NCBI GenBank assembly: GCA_017644105.1
Contig: JAEPMD010000017.1
Span: 33,978-97,977 of the forward strand
DNA: 64,000 bases
Direction: 5' to 3'
From: Rhizobiaceae bacterium
Lineage (GTDB): Bacteria > Pseudomonadota > Alphaproteobacteria > Rhizobiales > Rhizobiaceae
A model generated the notes under the pieces. It saw nothing but the letters and a program-made list of their open reading frames with translations, was not told where the DNA came from and did no database searches. Positions 34,953 through 43,203 of the stretch are shown in pieces. The position numbers and the translations under genes were made by a program. Positions within the stretch are counted from its first letter, which is position 1; each line of letters opens with the position of its first letter.

Positions 34953-35057
34953 AACCGCAATATTTGTCAATTATTCCAATCCCACCTTCCCTACATATCC
35001 AATTCTAAACATTTTTGATCAGCTAGATTCTGGTCAGCTAATAAGAGAGGAATTGGG

Positions 35058-35660
35058 ATGTTTAAGATTGGTAAATTGGGGATCTTTGCAAGTGCACTAT
35101 TGGGAGCCGCACTTTTTGCAAGCAGCGCCATGGCAGATAAGATCTATGTGCTGGATGAAGCGCATACAGAAGTGCGGTTTGCTTGGAGCCATTCGGGTGT
35201 TTCCATTCAAACCGGCGAATTTACCAAAACCAATGGTACGTTAAATCTTGATCTCGATAATGTTGAAAATTCAAGCATTGATGTGACGATCGATGCGACC
35301 AGCGTATCCTCAGGCGTTGAAGTGTTTGATGGGCATTTAAATAGTGCGAGCTGGCTGCATACATCGAAATATCCGACCATCACATTTAAAAGCACGAAAA
35401 TCGAACGCACGGGCGAAGAAACTGCCAAGGTTACGGGCGATCTTACCCTTCATGGGGTTACCAAATCCGTGACATTAGACACAAAACTCACCCATATGGG
35501 GCGACATCCGGTTGGAGACTTTTTATCCTATTATCAAGGTGATTGGATTGCCTTTAGCGCCACAACCGAAATTCTGCACCAAGCCTTTCGCGTTGGAAGC
35601 TATTCCACCGGACCGATTAAGATCTCCATCGTATCGGAAATGAAGCATAAGCCGGAGTGA
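35058..35660 (+). CDS. Periplasmic YceI family protein
   Basis: A 200-aa exported lipocalin-like protein of the YceI family. The signal peptide is FASALLGAALFASSAMA (cut before DKIYV). The mature part opens YVLDEAHTEVRFAWSHSGV and contains FDGHLNSASWLHTSKYPTITFKST and GDLTLHGVTKSVTL, diagnostic for YceI. Members bind long polyisoprenoids or amides in the periplasm. AGAGAGGAA precedes the ATG. It is convergent with the RNase T2 gene, 12 bp away. Confidence 0.93.
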   Translation: MFKIGKLGIFASALLGAALFASSAMADKIYVLDEAHTEVRFAWSHSGVSIQTGEFTKTNGTLNLDLDNVENSSIDVTIDATSVSSGVEVFDGHLNSASWLHTSKYPTITFKSTKIERTGEETAKVTGDLTLHGVTKSVTLDTKLTHMGRHPVGDFLSYYQGDWIAFSATTEILHQAFRVGSYSTGPIKISIVSEMKHKPE

Positions 35661-35672
35661 TGTTGGCAAGCC

Positions 35673-36800
35673 TTACCATACAGCCGTAACCTTCCCGCGC
35701 CGACAGCTTTTCCGGCTTGAATAGACATCGCGAGGTGGCGAAGCGGCGATCAAATCTTTGAGCTTTGCCCCCTCTTTGATCTCGCCGCCAAGGCCAATAA
35801 AGAGTTCTGAGATCAACCATTCGCCGCGAATGCGTTTGCAATCGATGAACACTTTGTCAGATGCGCCTTTGCCGAAGGATTGATCAAAGGCTTTATAAAT
35901 CTGATTATCGGACAAGACCTCGCCGATATTGTTTTTGAACAATTGCCCCACTTTAGAAGCGTTTAACTGATCGAGGACTAAGATTGTATCGCGGTAATAT
36001 TCTGTTGCGTCTGAGCCTTGATCATCGCCCGCATTATATTTCTCATAACAGGTGCCATGTTTGGTCCATTCATGACGATGCAAAAATCCCGATTGAATGC
36101 CTGGCATTTTGGTTTGCAAAGCATTTCGCAGATCAGAGGAAATATTGATGGAGGCAACAGGCTTGCGGCGTTCATTGCATTTGAGCGGCTTCTTCTGATC
36201 GCAATAACAGGGATAAAGCGCATCATCATCTAAATCATTTGGCCAAAGTCCGTGGATGGAGAATTGGCTTGCATAGATATCAGAGGCGGAAAGGCTCTTA
36301 CATTCTGTTGCGCGCTGACCAGCACCGGTTAGGCAAAATGTTGGCAACCAGGATGCCGCCATTAAGTTTTCAATGGAATTGATCTCAATGCCTTGCAGAA
36401 ATTTCGGTGCCGTGTTTTTCGCAGCTTTGTTTTGATCATGCTTTTGGGCTGCGACTTTCTCCTCAGCGCTTAACGGTTTGAGCGTTAAAACTCTATCTGC
36501 GTCATCTAAGGCCACTTCTCCACATTCCACGCCGACCCAACGTTTGGTGGTCTCAGGTGCATTTGGAATATTGATGAGAAAATGGCTAGGCTCAGATTTA
36601 TTGATCGCAAGGAGATCGTAAATCTCACCTATTTCCAGCGTCACATTACCCGGATTGCCGGAATTTAGTTTGCGCGTGGCTTCGCAGGATTTTTGCGCTT
36701 CAAAAAGGCCTGTGACGGTCTCACTTGCGTGAAGATGGCTGTTCATGGTGACTAAAATGGCAATGCACATCGCCCATGATTTTAATTTTACCACGATCAT
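35673..36800 (-). CDS. Secreted RNase T2 family ribonuclease
   Basis: A 375-aa exported protein. After the signal peptide (MCIAILVTMNSHLHA) comes an N-terminal domain of about 110 residues of unknown role, then a T2 ribonuclease with both catalytic segments: CAS I FSIHGLWPN (His183) and CAS II HRHEWTKHGTC (His243, Glu244, His248), plus several cysteines for disulfides. This is larger than E. coli RNase I because of the extra N-terminal domain. It degrades RNA without base preference in the family. The nominal ATG has AAGGA very close; a GTG two codons later would be better spaced. Confidence 0.9.
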   Translation of the reverse strand: MIVVKLKSWAMCIAILVTMNSHLHASETVTGLFEAQKSCEATRKLNSGNPGNVTLEIGEIYDLLAINKSEPSHFLINIPNAPETTKRWVGVECGEVALDDADRVLTLKPLSAEEKVAAQKHDQNKAAKNTAPKFLQGIEINSIENLMAASWLPTFCLTGAGQRATECKSLSASDIYASQFSIHGLWPNDLDDDALYPCYCDQKKPLKCNERRKPVASINISSDLRNALQTKMPGIQSGFLHRHEWTKHGTCYEKYNAGDDQGSDATEYYRDTILVLDQLNASKVGQLFKNNIGEVLSDNQIYKAFDQSFGKGASDKVFIDCKRIRGEWLISELFIGLGGEIKEGAKLKDLIAASPPRDVYSSRKSCRRGKVTAVW

Positions 36801-36998
36801 TTCCTTTGAAACTTTTTGCTATCTGTTTCGTTACTAACATTGAAAAACATGGAATTGAATGGGAAATTGCGTGCATTGAACGTGTTCAATTACGCAATCA
36901 CACGTAATCTCACGTTTTTGTGCAAATACGTTAATTTCAATTTTTTAAGCCCATGCCTATATTGGCCTTAACGAGGAACACATTCGAGGAATATCTGA

Positions 36999-37613
36999 AT
37001 GAGCTTTACATCATCAACGGCAAAAGCAACTCTAGCAGCTTTAGCACTTTCAATCACCGCAGTTTCCGGTCAATCGGCAACAGCAGAAACAAAATCAGCC
37101 TATTTTGCTGGCGGTTGTTTTTGGTGCATTGAAAAAGACTTTGAAAATGTTGATGGCGTGAAAGAAGTTGAATCGGGCTATCAAGGTGGTGAACTTGAAA
37201 ACCCAACTTATCGCAATCACCCTGGCTATATTGAAAGCGTGCGGATTGATTATGATCCCGCTGAAATCAACTATGCGCAGCTCTTGAAGATCTTCTTCCG
37301 CAGCGTTGATCCAACCGACGCTGGTGGTCAATTCTGTGATCGCGGTCATGCTTATACCACAGCCATTTTTGCCGGAAATGCTGAAGAAGCCAAGCTGGCA
37401 CAGGAAGCAAAAGTCGAAGCTGGCGCAGCACTTGGTCAAGACATTGCAACTGTCATCCGCGGCAATGATAAATTCTGGAAATCAGAAGAATATCATCAGA
37501 ACTATTACAAGAAAAATCCTGTTCGCTACAAATATTACCGTTTCCGTTGCGGACGCAATCAAACCGTCAATAAGCTTTGGGGCGACCAGGCTTACCTTGG
37601 CATCAAACAATAA
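36999..37613 (+). CDS. msrA: Periplasmic peptide methionine sulfoxide reductase MsrA
   Basis: A 204-aa MsrA. An N-terminal signal peptide (KATLAALALSITAVSGQSATA) marks it as exported. The catalytic motif GGCFWC holds Cys40; YQGGELENPTYRNHPGYIESVRIDYDP and the DPTDAGGQFCDRGHAY region are typical. Later cysteines (QFC, RFRC) can act as resolving residues. It repairs S-methionine sulfoxide in envelope proteins. GAGGAA precedes the ATG. It is followed by a small ORF and hairpins that may share its transcript. Confidence 0.93.
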   Translation: MSFTSSTAKATLAALALSITAVSGQSATAETKSAYFAGGCFWCIEKDFENVDGVKEVESGYQGGELENPTYRNHPGYIESVRIDYDPAEINYAQLLKIFFRSVDPTDAGGQFCDRGHAYTTAIFAGNAEEAKLAQEAKVEAGAALGQDIATVIRGNDKFWKSEEYHQNYYKKNPVRYKYYRFRCGRNQTVNKLWGDQAYLGIKQ

Positions 37614-37627
37614 TTGGCGTTCTCATT

Positions 37628-37657
37628 GGGTGATGTGATCCAAACATTTCATCACCC
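37628..37657 (+). promoter_or_regulatory. Hairpin after msrA
   Basis: GGGTGATG pairs with CATCACCC (8 bp, 14-nt loop) just after the msrA stop. No T run follows, so it is a weak terminator or a processing or stabilising element. Confidence 0.4.
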
Positions 37658-37708
37658 CGTAAGAATACTGGAAGCATGAACTGAACGACTAATAAACAGG
37701 ACCACAAC

Positions 37709-37876
37709 ATGTTTAAATTTGTCACCACATCAGTGTTAGATGCGTATCGTAAATTTGAGTGCTATGTGTCTGAGCTAACAGGCACCAATCAGCCACCGCG
37801 ACTGGGCTATTTCAATGGCCGCAAAGCAGTGCCTGTTCGCATAAAATCCTATCCACGCAACCACATACGTCGATAG
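37709..37876 (+). CDS. Small basic protein (55 aa) upstream of C-rich hairpins
   Basis: ATG at 37709 with AGGA 9 nt upstream, 55 codons, TAG. The product starts MFKFVTTSVLDAYRKFECYV and ends SYPRNHIRR: a helical-looking N-terminus with one Cys, then an arginine/lysine-rich tail. It is soluble and strongly basic, suggestive of nucleic-acid binding. I do not recognise the family, and the DUF1127 signature is absent. It is followed at once by three hairpins with C-rich loops and a terminator, the arrangement described for alphaproteobacterial cuckoo RNAs, which are cotranscribed with a small RNA-binding protein. Confidence 0.55.
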   Translation: MFKFVTTSVLDAYRKFECYVSELTGTNQPPRLGYFNGRKAVPVRIKSYPRNHIRR

Positions 37877-37894
37877 GACCTAAAGACCTCCAGA

Positions 37895-38026
37895 TTTCTG
37901 CAAGGTCCCCTCCCTTGCAGAAACCCCAGACGCGCAAAACCAAGTATCCCCCCCACTTGTTGCGCATTATGATCTGGGCAAATCAGACCAATGCTTCTAG
38001 CCGCCATTTAGAAGCATTGGTTTTTT
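37895..38026 (+). ncRNA. Candidate cuckoo-type sRNA: hairpins with C-rich loops
   Basis: Hairpin 1: TTTCTGCAAGG/CCTTGCAGAAA, loop TCCCCTC. Hairpin 2: GCGCAA+CAAGT/ACTTG+TTGCGC, loop ATCCCCCCC, further enclosed by CCCAGA (about 37926) and TCTGGG (about 37972). Hairpin 3 is the terminator. C-rich, anti-Shine-Dalgarno-like loops in successive stem-loops after a small ORF are the hallmark of CcsR/cuckoo RNAs in Rhodobacter and relatives. Here the C runs are not exact CCUCCUCCC, so the assignment is by analogy. Confidence 0.55.
37988..38026 (+). terminator. Rho-independent terminator
   Basis: CCAATGCTTCTA pairs with TAGAAGCATTGG (12 bp, 9-nt loop with flanking mispairs), followed by six T and TATTT. 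It ends the small-ORF/hairpin transcript and possibly readthrough from msrA. Confidence 0.88.
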
Positions 38027-38148
38027 ATTTGGTAAAACAAAAAATCTTGTCTGAGTGATATCTTGAAGCCACATATGGTTGTATACTACTATCGATTGCA
38101 ATATAAAATCTCCACAACTTTCAAATAAAAATCACATAGAGATGAATT

Positions 38149-38628
38149 ATGCGCATCGTCCTAGGCTTTTTAAAGGGAGCAATGTTTTCAATCGCCATCG
38201 AGGCAGCCCTAATTTATCTCGCCTTCGATATCTTTTCTGAATTTAATATTGGCGAATTTATTTTGTTGTTCTTTATTGTACAAGGGTTGAAAATTGTACT
38301 TGCAATTTTAAGCTTCACTAGATCATGGGTTGCTTACTACCTTTTCGGAAAACGAAAATTGATCCAAGTATTTCGGACAGTTTTAAAGGAAACGAATGCT
38401 CCCCATTTGCCATATGTAGATGGCATCGAAGATGTTATCGCGGAAATAAATTCTGATTTCGAAGAACAAGAATTTATCCATTGGCCAACCGTTCGATGCA
38501 GGCAAGAACTATTTGCGATTGCAGGACAGATGGAAGCCGCAAAACTATCTGGTCCGCTAACGACTTTCATTATGCTCAATTCAACGTTTATCCAGGCCTA
38601 TGAAGAACATAACCTCTCTTTGAAGTGA
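38149..38628 (+). CDS. Hypothetical membrane protein
   Basis: A 159-aa protein with two N-terminal membrane helices (MFSIAIEAALIYLAFDIF and FILLFFIVQGLKIVLAILSF) and a cytosolic C-terminal domain of about 95 residues, mainly helical and acidic (YVDGIEDVIAEINSDFEEQEF, LFAIAGQMEAAKLSGPL). AGAGATGA lies before the ATG. No family recognised. Its codons are more AT-rich than those of most neighbours, which may point to acquisition. Confidence 0.65.
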   Translation: MRIVLGFLKGAMFSIAIEAALIYLAFDIFSEFNIGEFILLFFIVQGLKIVLAILSFTRSWVAYYLFGKRKLIQVFRTVLKETNAPHLPYVDGIEDVIAEINSDFEEQEFIHWPTVRCRQELFAIAGQMEAAKLSGPLTTFIMLNSTFIQAYEEHNLSLK

Positions 38629-38655
38629 TCAGCCGATCAGAAGTCAATTCCAAAA

Positions 38656-39168
38656 CTACTTCTCAGCTTCGGTCTTAAACGCCTGGTTCATCTCATCTAG
38701 AATAGGAGGTACGCCTTCCTGCATAAACCCTTTCATCAAAGGCAGCATCATGCCGTTAAACACTTCGGAATGTTTGAGCAGAGTGCCGGTATCCGTCGGT
38801 ATCAATTCAAACACTTTGTCATTGGTAAAGATGATGCCAGCACCCATCACAGCACGCCAACGATAAGATTTGCCTTCATCGAACGAAATAATCTCCGGCG
38901 CATATTGCGGGCCGACCTCACCGGGATTTTCGCCGCGCATGGTGACCGAGTGTACAGAACCAGGACTTGCAACGCCCGTCGAGGCATTGATGGCTGAATT
39001 ATAATCGGACCATTTTTCAATATCGGTCAGCACTGCCCAGACTTTGTCGACAGGCGCTGCGATTTCGATCTCGCTTTCAATTTCCATCAAATTTTGTGAC
39101 TGGGTGAAGAGATAAAACACCCCAACCGCCAAAATGAACAATATGGATAAGAACAGTTTCTTGATCAT
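38656..39168 (-). CDS. Membrane-anchored SRPBCC family protein
   Basis: A 170-aa START/Bet v1-like (SRPBCC) protein with an N-terminal membrane anchor (KLFLSILFILAVGVFYLFT). The fold is visible in EIEIAAPVDKVWAVLTDIEKWSDYNSAI, PGSVHSVTMRG and LKHSEVFNGMML. Such proteins bind hydrophobic ligands in a deep cavity; the ligand is unknown. It is the third gene of an ArsR-SRPBCC-SRPBCC operon, 9 bp after the second. Confidence 0.82.
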   Translation of the reverse strand: MIKKLFLSILFILAVGVFYLFTQSQNLMEIESEIEIAAPVDKVWAVLTDIEKWSDYNSAINASTGVASPGSVHSVTMRGENPGEVGPQYAPEIISFDEGKSYRWRAVMGAGIIFTNDKVFELIPTDTGTLLKHSEVFNGMMLPLMKGFMQEGVPPILDEMNQAFKTEAEK

Positions 39169-39177
39169 GTTAGCACC

Positions 39178-39687
39178 CTAATCTTGCAGCTCTGCCAAAA
39201 TATCAGCAATAACATTAAAGCCAGCACCCCAACCATGGCCCATATGATCAACCATGCCAGCAAAGCAGGCAATTTCTGCATCAGTCGCATTTAATGGCAC
39301 TTGCGTAATCGTCACCTTGGTCTGCGCACCATCATCTTCAAAGACGAATTTTGTATCAAATAGACGCGGCCAATCCGGCATCATCTGGCTTGGCTGTGGG
39401 GTCCAGTTTTGATCCGTCGATGCCAGCTCGAAATCAATATTGGTTTTGGGATCTACCTTGGTAAAGGTCATTAGCGAAAAATCTGACATGGGTGATCCAT
39501 CTTTGCCCTTCATGCGCATTTCATTGCGCCAAACACCGCCGACTTTGAGATCAAATTCATGAATTACTGTCTCAACACCGGGTCCATACCATCGGGCTAA
39601 AAGCTCAGGATCCGTCCAGGCCTTCCAAACCAGATCACGCGGTGCATTAAAAACGCGTTCCATTGTAAATGTTGGTAATGATGTCAT
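39178..39687 (-). CDS. SRPBCC/AHSA1-type protein
   Basis: A 169-aa protein of the AHSA1/CalC/EndoD SRPBCC group: FTMERVFNAPRDLVWKAWTDPELLARWYGPG, VGGVWRNEMRMKGKDGSPM, and DDGAQTKVTITQVPLNA are all diagnostic. It is cytosolic. ArsR-type regulator plus AHSA1 protein is a common bacterial pair whose ligand is unknown. Second gene of the operon starting with the ArsR gene. Confidence 0.9.
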   Translation of the reverse strand: MTSLPTFTMERVFNAPRDLVWKAWTDPELLARWYGPGVETVIHEFDLKVGGVWRNEMRMKGKDGSPMSDFSLMTFTKVDPKTNIDFELASTDQNWTPQPSQMMPDWPRLFDTKFVFEDDGAQTKVTITQVPLNATDAEIACFAGMVDHMGHGWGAGFNVIADILAELQD

Positions 39688-39709
39688 GAGTTACGCCCTA
39701 CTCTTTTGT

Positions 39710-40072
39710 TTAGTCGTTATTGTGTTTCATTTCTTCCAATATGCCATCGAGCTGATCAAAGCTTTTGGCCCAAAATTTCTTGTATGTTTCAAGCCAATCC
39801 GCAGCGATAGCCATATTCTCAGCCTTAAGCCGTGCGGGTCGCCTTTGTTGATCAATATCGCGCTCAACCAACCCTGCCCGCTCGAGGACTTTCAAATGCT
39901 TTGAAACTGCGGGCTGGCTCATTTCAAAAGGTTGCGCAAGTTCTTGCACCGACGCTTCACCTTCGGTCAAACGCGATAAAATTGCGCGTCGCGTGGGATC
40001 TGCCAACGCTGAAAATATCGCATCCAAATTCGCCTGATTTGGCGGATTATTTATATAACCAATTTGTTCCAT
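39710..40072 (-). CDS. ArsR family transcriptional repressor
   Basis: A 120-aa winged-helix regulator: LDAIFSALADPTRRAILSRLTEGEASVQELAQPF and MSQPAVSKHLKVLERAGLVERD. It has no metal-binding cysteine pair, so it is of the SdpR/non-metal type that travels with AHSA1 proteins. I use the ATG at 40072; 12 further in-frame codons upstream would run through the palindromic operator. Likely autorepressor of the three-gene operon. Confidence 0.9.
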   Translation of the reverse strand: MEQIGYINNPPNQANLDAIFSALADPTRRAILSRLTEGEASVQELAQPFEMSQPAVSKHLKVLERAGLVERDIDQQRRPARLKAENMAIAADWLETYKKFWAKSFDQLDGILEEMKHNND

Positions 40073-40086
40073 AACTAAATAGTTAT
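40071..40086. promoter_or_regulatory. ArsR operator
   Basis: A 16-bp palindrome, ATAACTA-AA-TAGTTAT, overlapping the first bases of the ArsR gene. A related half-site (ATATAACC) lies inside the coding start at about 40053-40060. Binding would block both promoter and start codon. Confidence 0.65.
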
Positions 40087-40233
40087 ATAATGATTGCAAA
40101 CATGTCAATTGGCTTTGGCCAGGTTTGAAAACCTTTGCACCAAAATTCAGATATGGGCTTGCCTAGACAAGGCCAATCGGCTAAACCCGCGCTTCCCTAT
40201 TAATCCCTTACTGCTCCGAGGCGATTTATTAAA

Positions 40234-41481
40234 ATGACTACAGATATGAAACCCCATGTTTTGGGGATAGATTTTGGCACGTCTAATTCGGCCGTTGGTT
40301 ATGCGGTTAATGGCAAGCCCGAACTCATAGCCATTGAAGATGGCAAAGACACCCTCCCCACATCGATCTTTTTCGATAGTGCTGAAAAAGAGCTTCGCTT
40401 TGGTCGTGCGGCTAATGCGTCACTGATCGGCCGTGATGAAGGGCGCTATATGCGCGCGCTCAAAAGCGTGCTTGGCACATTTTTAATGCATGAACGGCGT
40501 TATATGTGGGGCAAGGTCATGACCTTTGTCGATGTGATTTCCTATTTCCTCAAAGAGGTTAAAACCCGCGCCGAAGCGACAACCGGGCAGGAATTCACTC
40601 ATGCGCTTTCCGGGCGTCCGGTTTATTTCCATTCTGAGAACGAAGAGAAGAACCAACGCGCAATTGAAGATCTGACCGCATGTTATCACGCAGCTGGGTT
40701 CGAACATGTTGACTTCATGTTTGAACCGGAAGCAGCGGCCATTGCCAATGGTGGCTTTTCAAATGGCGCGCTGACTTTGATTGTAGATATTGGCGGTGGC
40801 ACATCTGACTATTGCCTGTTTCGTGAAAGCACCGATGGCATTGAGGTGATCACCTGTAACGGTGTGCGCGTTGGTGGAACGAACTTTGATCGGTCCTTAT
40901 CAATCGACAATGTGATGCCGCATTTGGGCTACCAACAACTCATCCATCGCGAATGGGGCAAAGAAACCCTGCCCGCGCCAAACCATATCTATCATGATCT
41001 GGCGACATGGGAGAAAATCCCGTCCCTTTACGCACCTAAATCTCGTGAACTCGCCGAGAGTCTTGAAAAACTGGCATTAAAGCCGCATCCGTTTTCACGC
41101 CTTGTTACAGTGCTTGAAGAAGAACTTGGACATGATATCGCTTTTGCTGTTGAAGCCGGCAAGATTGAAACCAATACCTCTGATCAAAGCGCAATTGATC
41201 TGAATTTCATTGAGAAAGACCTCAGTGCCACGCTCAATCGCACCCAACTCAATGGTTCTTTACATCGGCATACGGTGAAAATCGCTAATGCGGCTTTGGC
41301 AACTTTTGAAAACACCAATTTATCCCCACAGCAAGTGGACAAAGTGATCTTTGTCGGTGGTTCCAGCCTCATGCAAAATATCGAACATGCGATAGCACCT
41401 TTATTTCCCAATGCCGAGCTTAAATATTCCAACGCCTTTACCGCGATTGTTGATGGATTGGCGATTGCCAGCGGGCGGTAA
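40234..41481 (+). CDS. yegD: YegD-like Hsp70 family protein
   Basis: A 415-aa actin-fold ATPase of the Hsp70 family without the substrate-binding domain. Phosphate-1 motif HVLGIDFGTSNSAVGYA, phosphate-2 LIVDIGGGTSDYCLF and adenosine motif VIFVGGSSLMQNI are intact; the connecting FMFEPEAAAIANGG is typical. Length and lack of a C-terminal domain match YegD, whose role is unknown. An upstream Met four codons before MKPHV makes little difference. It stands alone between the ArsR promoter and a DUF1203 gene. Confidence 0.88.
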   Translation: MTTDMKPHVLGIDFGTSNSAVGYAVNGKPELIAIEDGKDTLPTSIFFDSAEKELRFGRAANASLIGRDEGRYMRALKSVLGTFLMHERRYMWGKVMTFVDVISYFLKEVKTRAEATTGQEFTHALSGRPVYFHSENEEKNQRAIEDLTACYHAAGFEHVDFMFEPEAAAIANGGFSNGALTLIVDIGGGTSDYCLFRESTDGIEVITCNGVRVGGTNFDRSLSIDNVMPHLGYQQLIHREWGKETLPAPNHIYHDLATWEKIPSLYAPKSRELAESLEKLALKPHPFSRLVTVLEEELGHDIAFAVEAGKIETNTSDQSAIDLNFIEKDLSATLNRTQLNGSLHRHTVKIANAALATFENTNLSPQQVDKVIFVGGSSLMQNIEHAIAPLFPNAELKYSNAFTAIVDGLAIASGR

Positions 41482-41568
41482 TTGAACTTAACAGATCGCT
41501 TGCAAGTTTCGGGTGGCTGATCATCTCGATCACAAATATCACTTTCTTTCAAAGAAGGAGATATTGCC

Positions 41569-42036
41569 ATGGATTTTCAAATTAATGGGCTGCCAGTTGA
41601 AAAGTTTTCGCATTTGTTTGGGTTAACCGATGAGGAACTTTTGCAGCAAGGGGTGATGCGCCGTATATGTGATGAAGCGCCTGGCTATCCAGATCGCATT
41701 GAAATGCGGGAAGCAAAACTTGGTGAAAGTCTTTTACTGCTTAATCACACCAGCATGGAAAAGAACTCCCCCTATCGCGCAACGCATGCGATCTATGTGC
41801 TGGAGAATGCTAAAAATACTTATCAGGCAAAAAACGAGATCCCGGACGTGATGTCTCACCGAATGTTATCGCTTCGGGGTTTTGATCAAGACGGGATGAT
41901 TTTAGATGCCTGTATAGTTCAAGGGGATGAAATCAGGCTAGCAATTTTAAAACTGTTGGCGGATGATCGTATCGTGCATATCGATGCGCATAATGCGGCG
42001 CAAGGATGCTTTTCTGGGCGGATCACTCGTGCTTGA
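41569..42036 (+). CDS. DUF1203 family protein
   Basis: A 155-aa protein of family DUF1203: FQINGLPVEKFSHLF, APGYPDRIEMREAKLGESLLLLNH, SPYRATHAIYVLENA, and the C-terminal HIDAHNAAQGCFSGRI are characteristic. AAGGAG precedes the ATG. The biochemical function of the family is unknown. It is convergent with the monooxygenase-like gene. Confidence 0.9.
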   Translation: MDFQINGLPVEKFSHLFGLTDEELLQQGVMRRICDEAPGYPDRIEMREAKLGESLLLLNHTSMEKNSPYRATHAIYVLENAKNTYQAKNEIPDVMSHRMLSLRGFDQDGMILDACIVQGDEIRLAILKLLADDRIVHIDAHNAAQGCFSGRITRA

Positions 42037-42060
42037 TAGTGGGCTCCAACCAAGAAGCAC

Positions 42061-42402
42061 TTAATATTCGCGACCCTCTTGCTGCCAGATTTCAAGTGCC
42101 TTGGCACGACCGGGATATTTTTCCGCTTCAAAACCAATGGTCTTGCCAGTCGCGATCTTACCAAATATCCCAATCGCCTTCATATGCGCACCTTCATAGA
42201 TGAAAGCGCGCATCGCATCCTGATCTTTCCAAACAGTGATTGTGTGGTGATAACCGTTTTTGGAAAAAGCCAGCGCTTTAATGTTACCATCCGCATTTTG
42301 TGCTTGATTATATGCGGGTGCCGCATGTCGCCAAAAGACAAAAAAGTGCCATGGAAATAGCCATGTTCTTTTGATTTTTAGTCCGGTGACGGAAATATAC
42401 AT
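42061..42402 (-). CDS. Monooxygenase-like (dimeric alpha-beta barrel) protein
   Basis: A 113-aa protein resembling DUF3291/antibiotic-biosynthesis-monooxygenase-like folds: ISVTGLKIKRTWLFPWHFFVFWRHA, FSKNGYHHTITVWKDQDAMRAFIYEGAHMKAI. I choose the ATG at 42402 (GGA 9 nt upstream); the 59 preceding in-frame codons are Asn/Lys-rich and look non-coding. The substrate is unknown. It is divergent from an MsrQ-like gene. Confidence 0.72.
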   Translation of the reverse strand: MYISVTGLKIKRTWLFPWHFFVFWRHAAPAYNQAQNADGNIKALAFSKNGYHHTITVWKDQDAMRAFIYEGAHMKAIGIFGKIATGKTIGFEAEKYPGRAKALEIWQQEGREY

Positions 42403-42584
42403 TTTCGATCCAATTGATATTGCGTTTTGATCTTTATACGCATTATCTACTGCTGAAGATTTCCACAAACCCACCATCTTTTGTGAACTTTTGTTTCTAT
42501 CGTGTAAAGTATTGTAATTATTGAGTTTTTTTCGTTGATTAGATGTTTTTTTCATGTATTTTTGCCCATCAAAGGACAACGATT

Positions 42585-43178
42585 ATGAAGACATCATATA
42601 TTTCAACAGCCCTCACATGGGCGGTTCTAGCACTCCCCGCTATGGGCCTGATGATTGGTTATTCCAACGGCTCAATCTCAGCGCATGACATGTTGCACCC
42701 CACCGGTGAATTTGCCGGACGATTTTTGATCATCACCATGATGATCACGCCATTGCGGATGCTCTTTCCAAAAGCGAAATGGCTCTTTTGGCTTTCGAAA
42801 CGACGCAGATGGATCGGCGTGGCCTCCTTCGGTTATGCGGCGCTTCACACATGGTTTTACATCGTGGATAAGGGCGGTATAGCACCAATGCTCGCTGAAT
42901 TTACCGAACTTGGCATTTGGACTGGTTGGGCCGCATTTGCGATCTTCATTCCGCTGGCGGTCACAAGCAATGATGCGTCACAGAAATGGCTGCTGGGCCG
43001 CTGGAAGCAGGTGCAGAGATGGGTTTATCCAGCTGCTGTGCTCACACTGGTTCACTGGATATTCGTCCATAATGAGTTTGGACCAGCCCTTGTGCATTTT
43101 GCCCCGCTGGCGGCGCTTGAAGGCTATCGCATTTGGAAGATTTATAGCGACCGCCCCACCAGCCCAGCTGTTAGTTAG
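42585..43178 (+). CDS. MsrQ-like ferric-reductase-type haem membrane protein
   Basis: A 197-aa integral membrane protein with the ferric reductase-like transmembrane fold. Candidate haem ligands are His in FGYAALHTWFYIV and LTLVHWIFVHNEF. The loop LSKRRRWIGVASF is typical of MsrQ (YedZ). MsrQ normally donates electrons to the periplasmic molybdoenzyme MsrP, but no msrP gene is adjacent. AAGGA lies upstream of the ATG at 42585. A different electron acceptor is possible. Confidence 0.82.
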   Translation: MKTSYISTALTWAVLALPAMGLMIGYSNGSISAHDMLHPTGEFAGRFLIITMMITPLRMLFPKAKWLFWLSKRRRWIGVASFGYAALHTWFYIVDKGGIAPMLAEFTELGIWTGWAAFAIFIPLAVTSNDASQKWLLGRWKQVQRWVYPAAVLTLVHWIFVHNEFGPALVHFAPLAALEGYRIWKIYSDRPTSPAVS

Positions 43179-43203
43179 AAGGCTCGGCTAGAGCCCTTCT
43201 AAC
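43174..43203. terminator. Bidirectional hairpin covering two stop codons
   Basis: GTTAGAAGG-CTC pairs with GAG-CCCTTCTAAC (12 bp, one bulge, 5-nt loop). It contains the stop codon of the MsrQ-like gene and that of the convergent DUF1330 gene. Confidence 0.6.

Noticed and set aside
37709..37876. DUF1127 protein next to the C-rich hairpins
   Set aside because: The W/R-rich N-terminus and the L-x-D-I-G-x-x-R motif of DUF1127 are absent; only the arrangement is similar.
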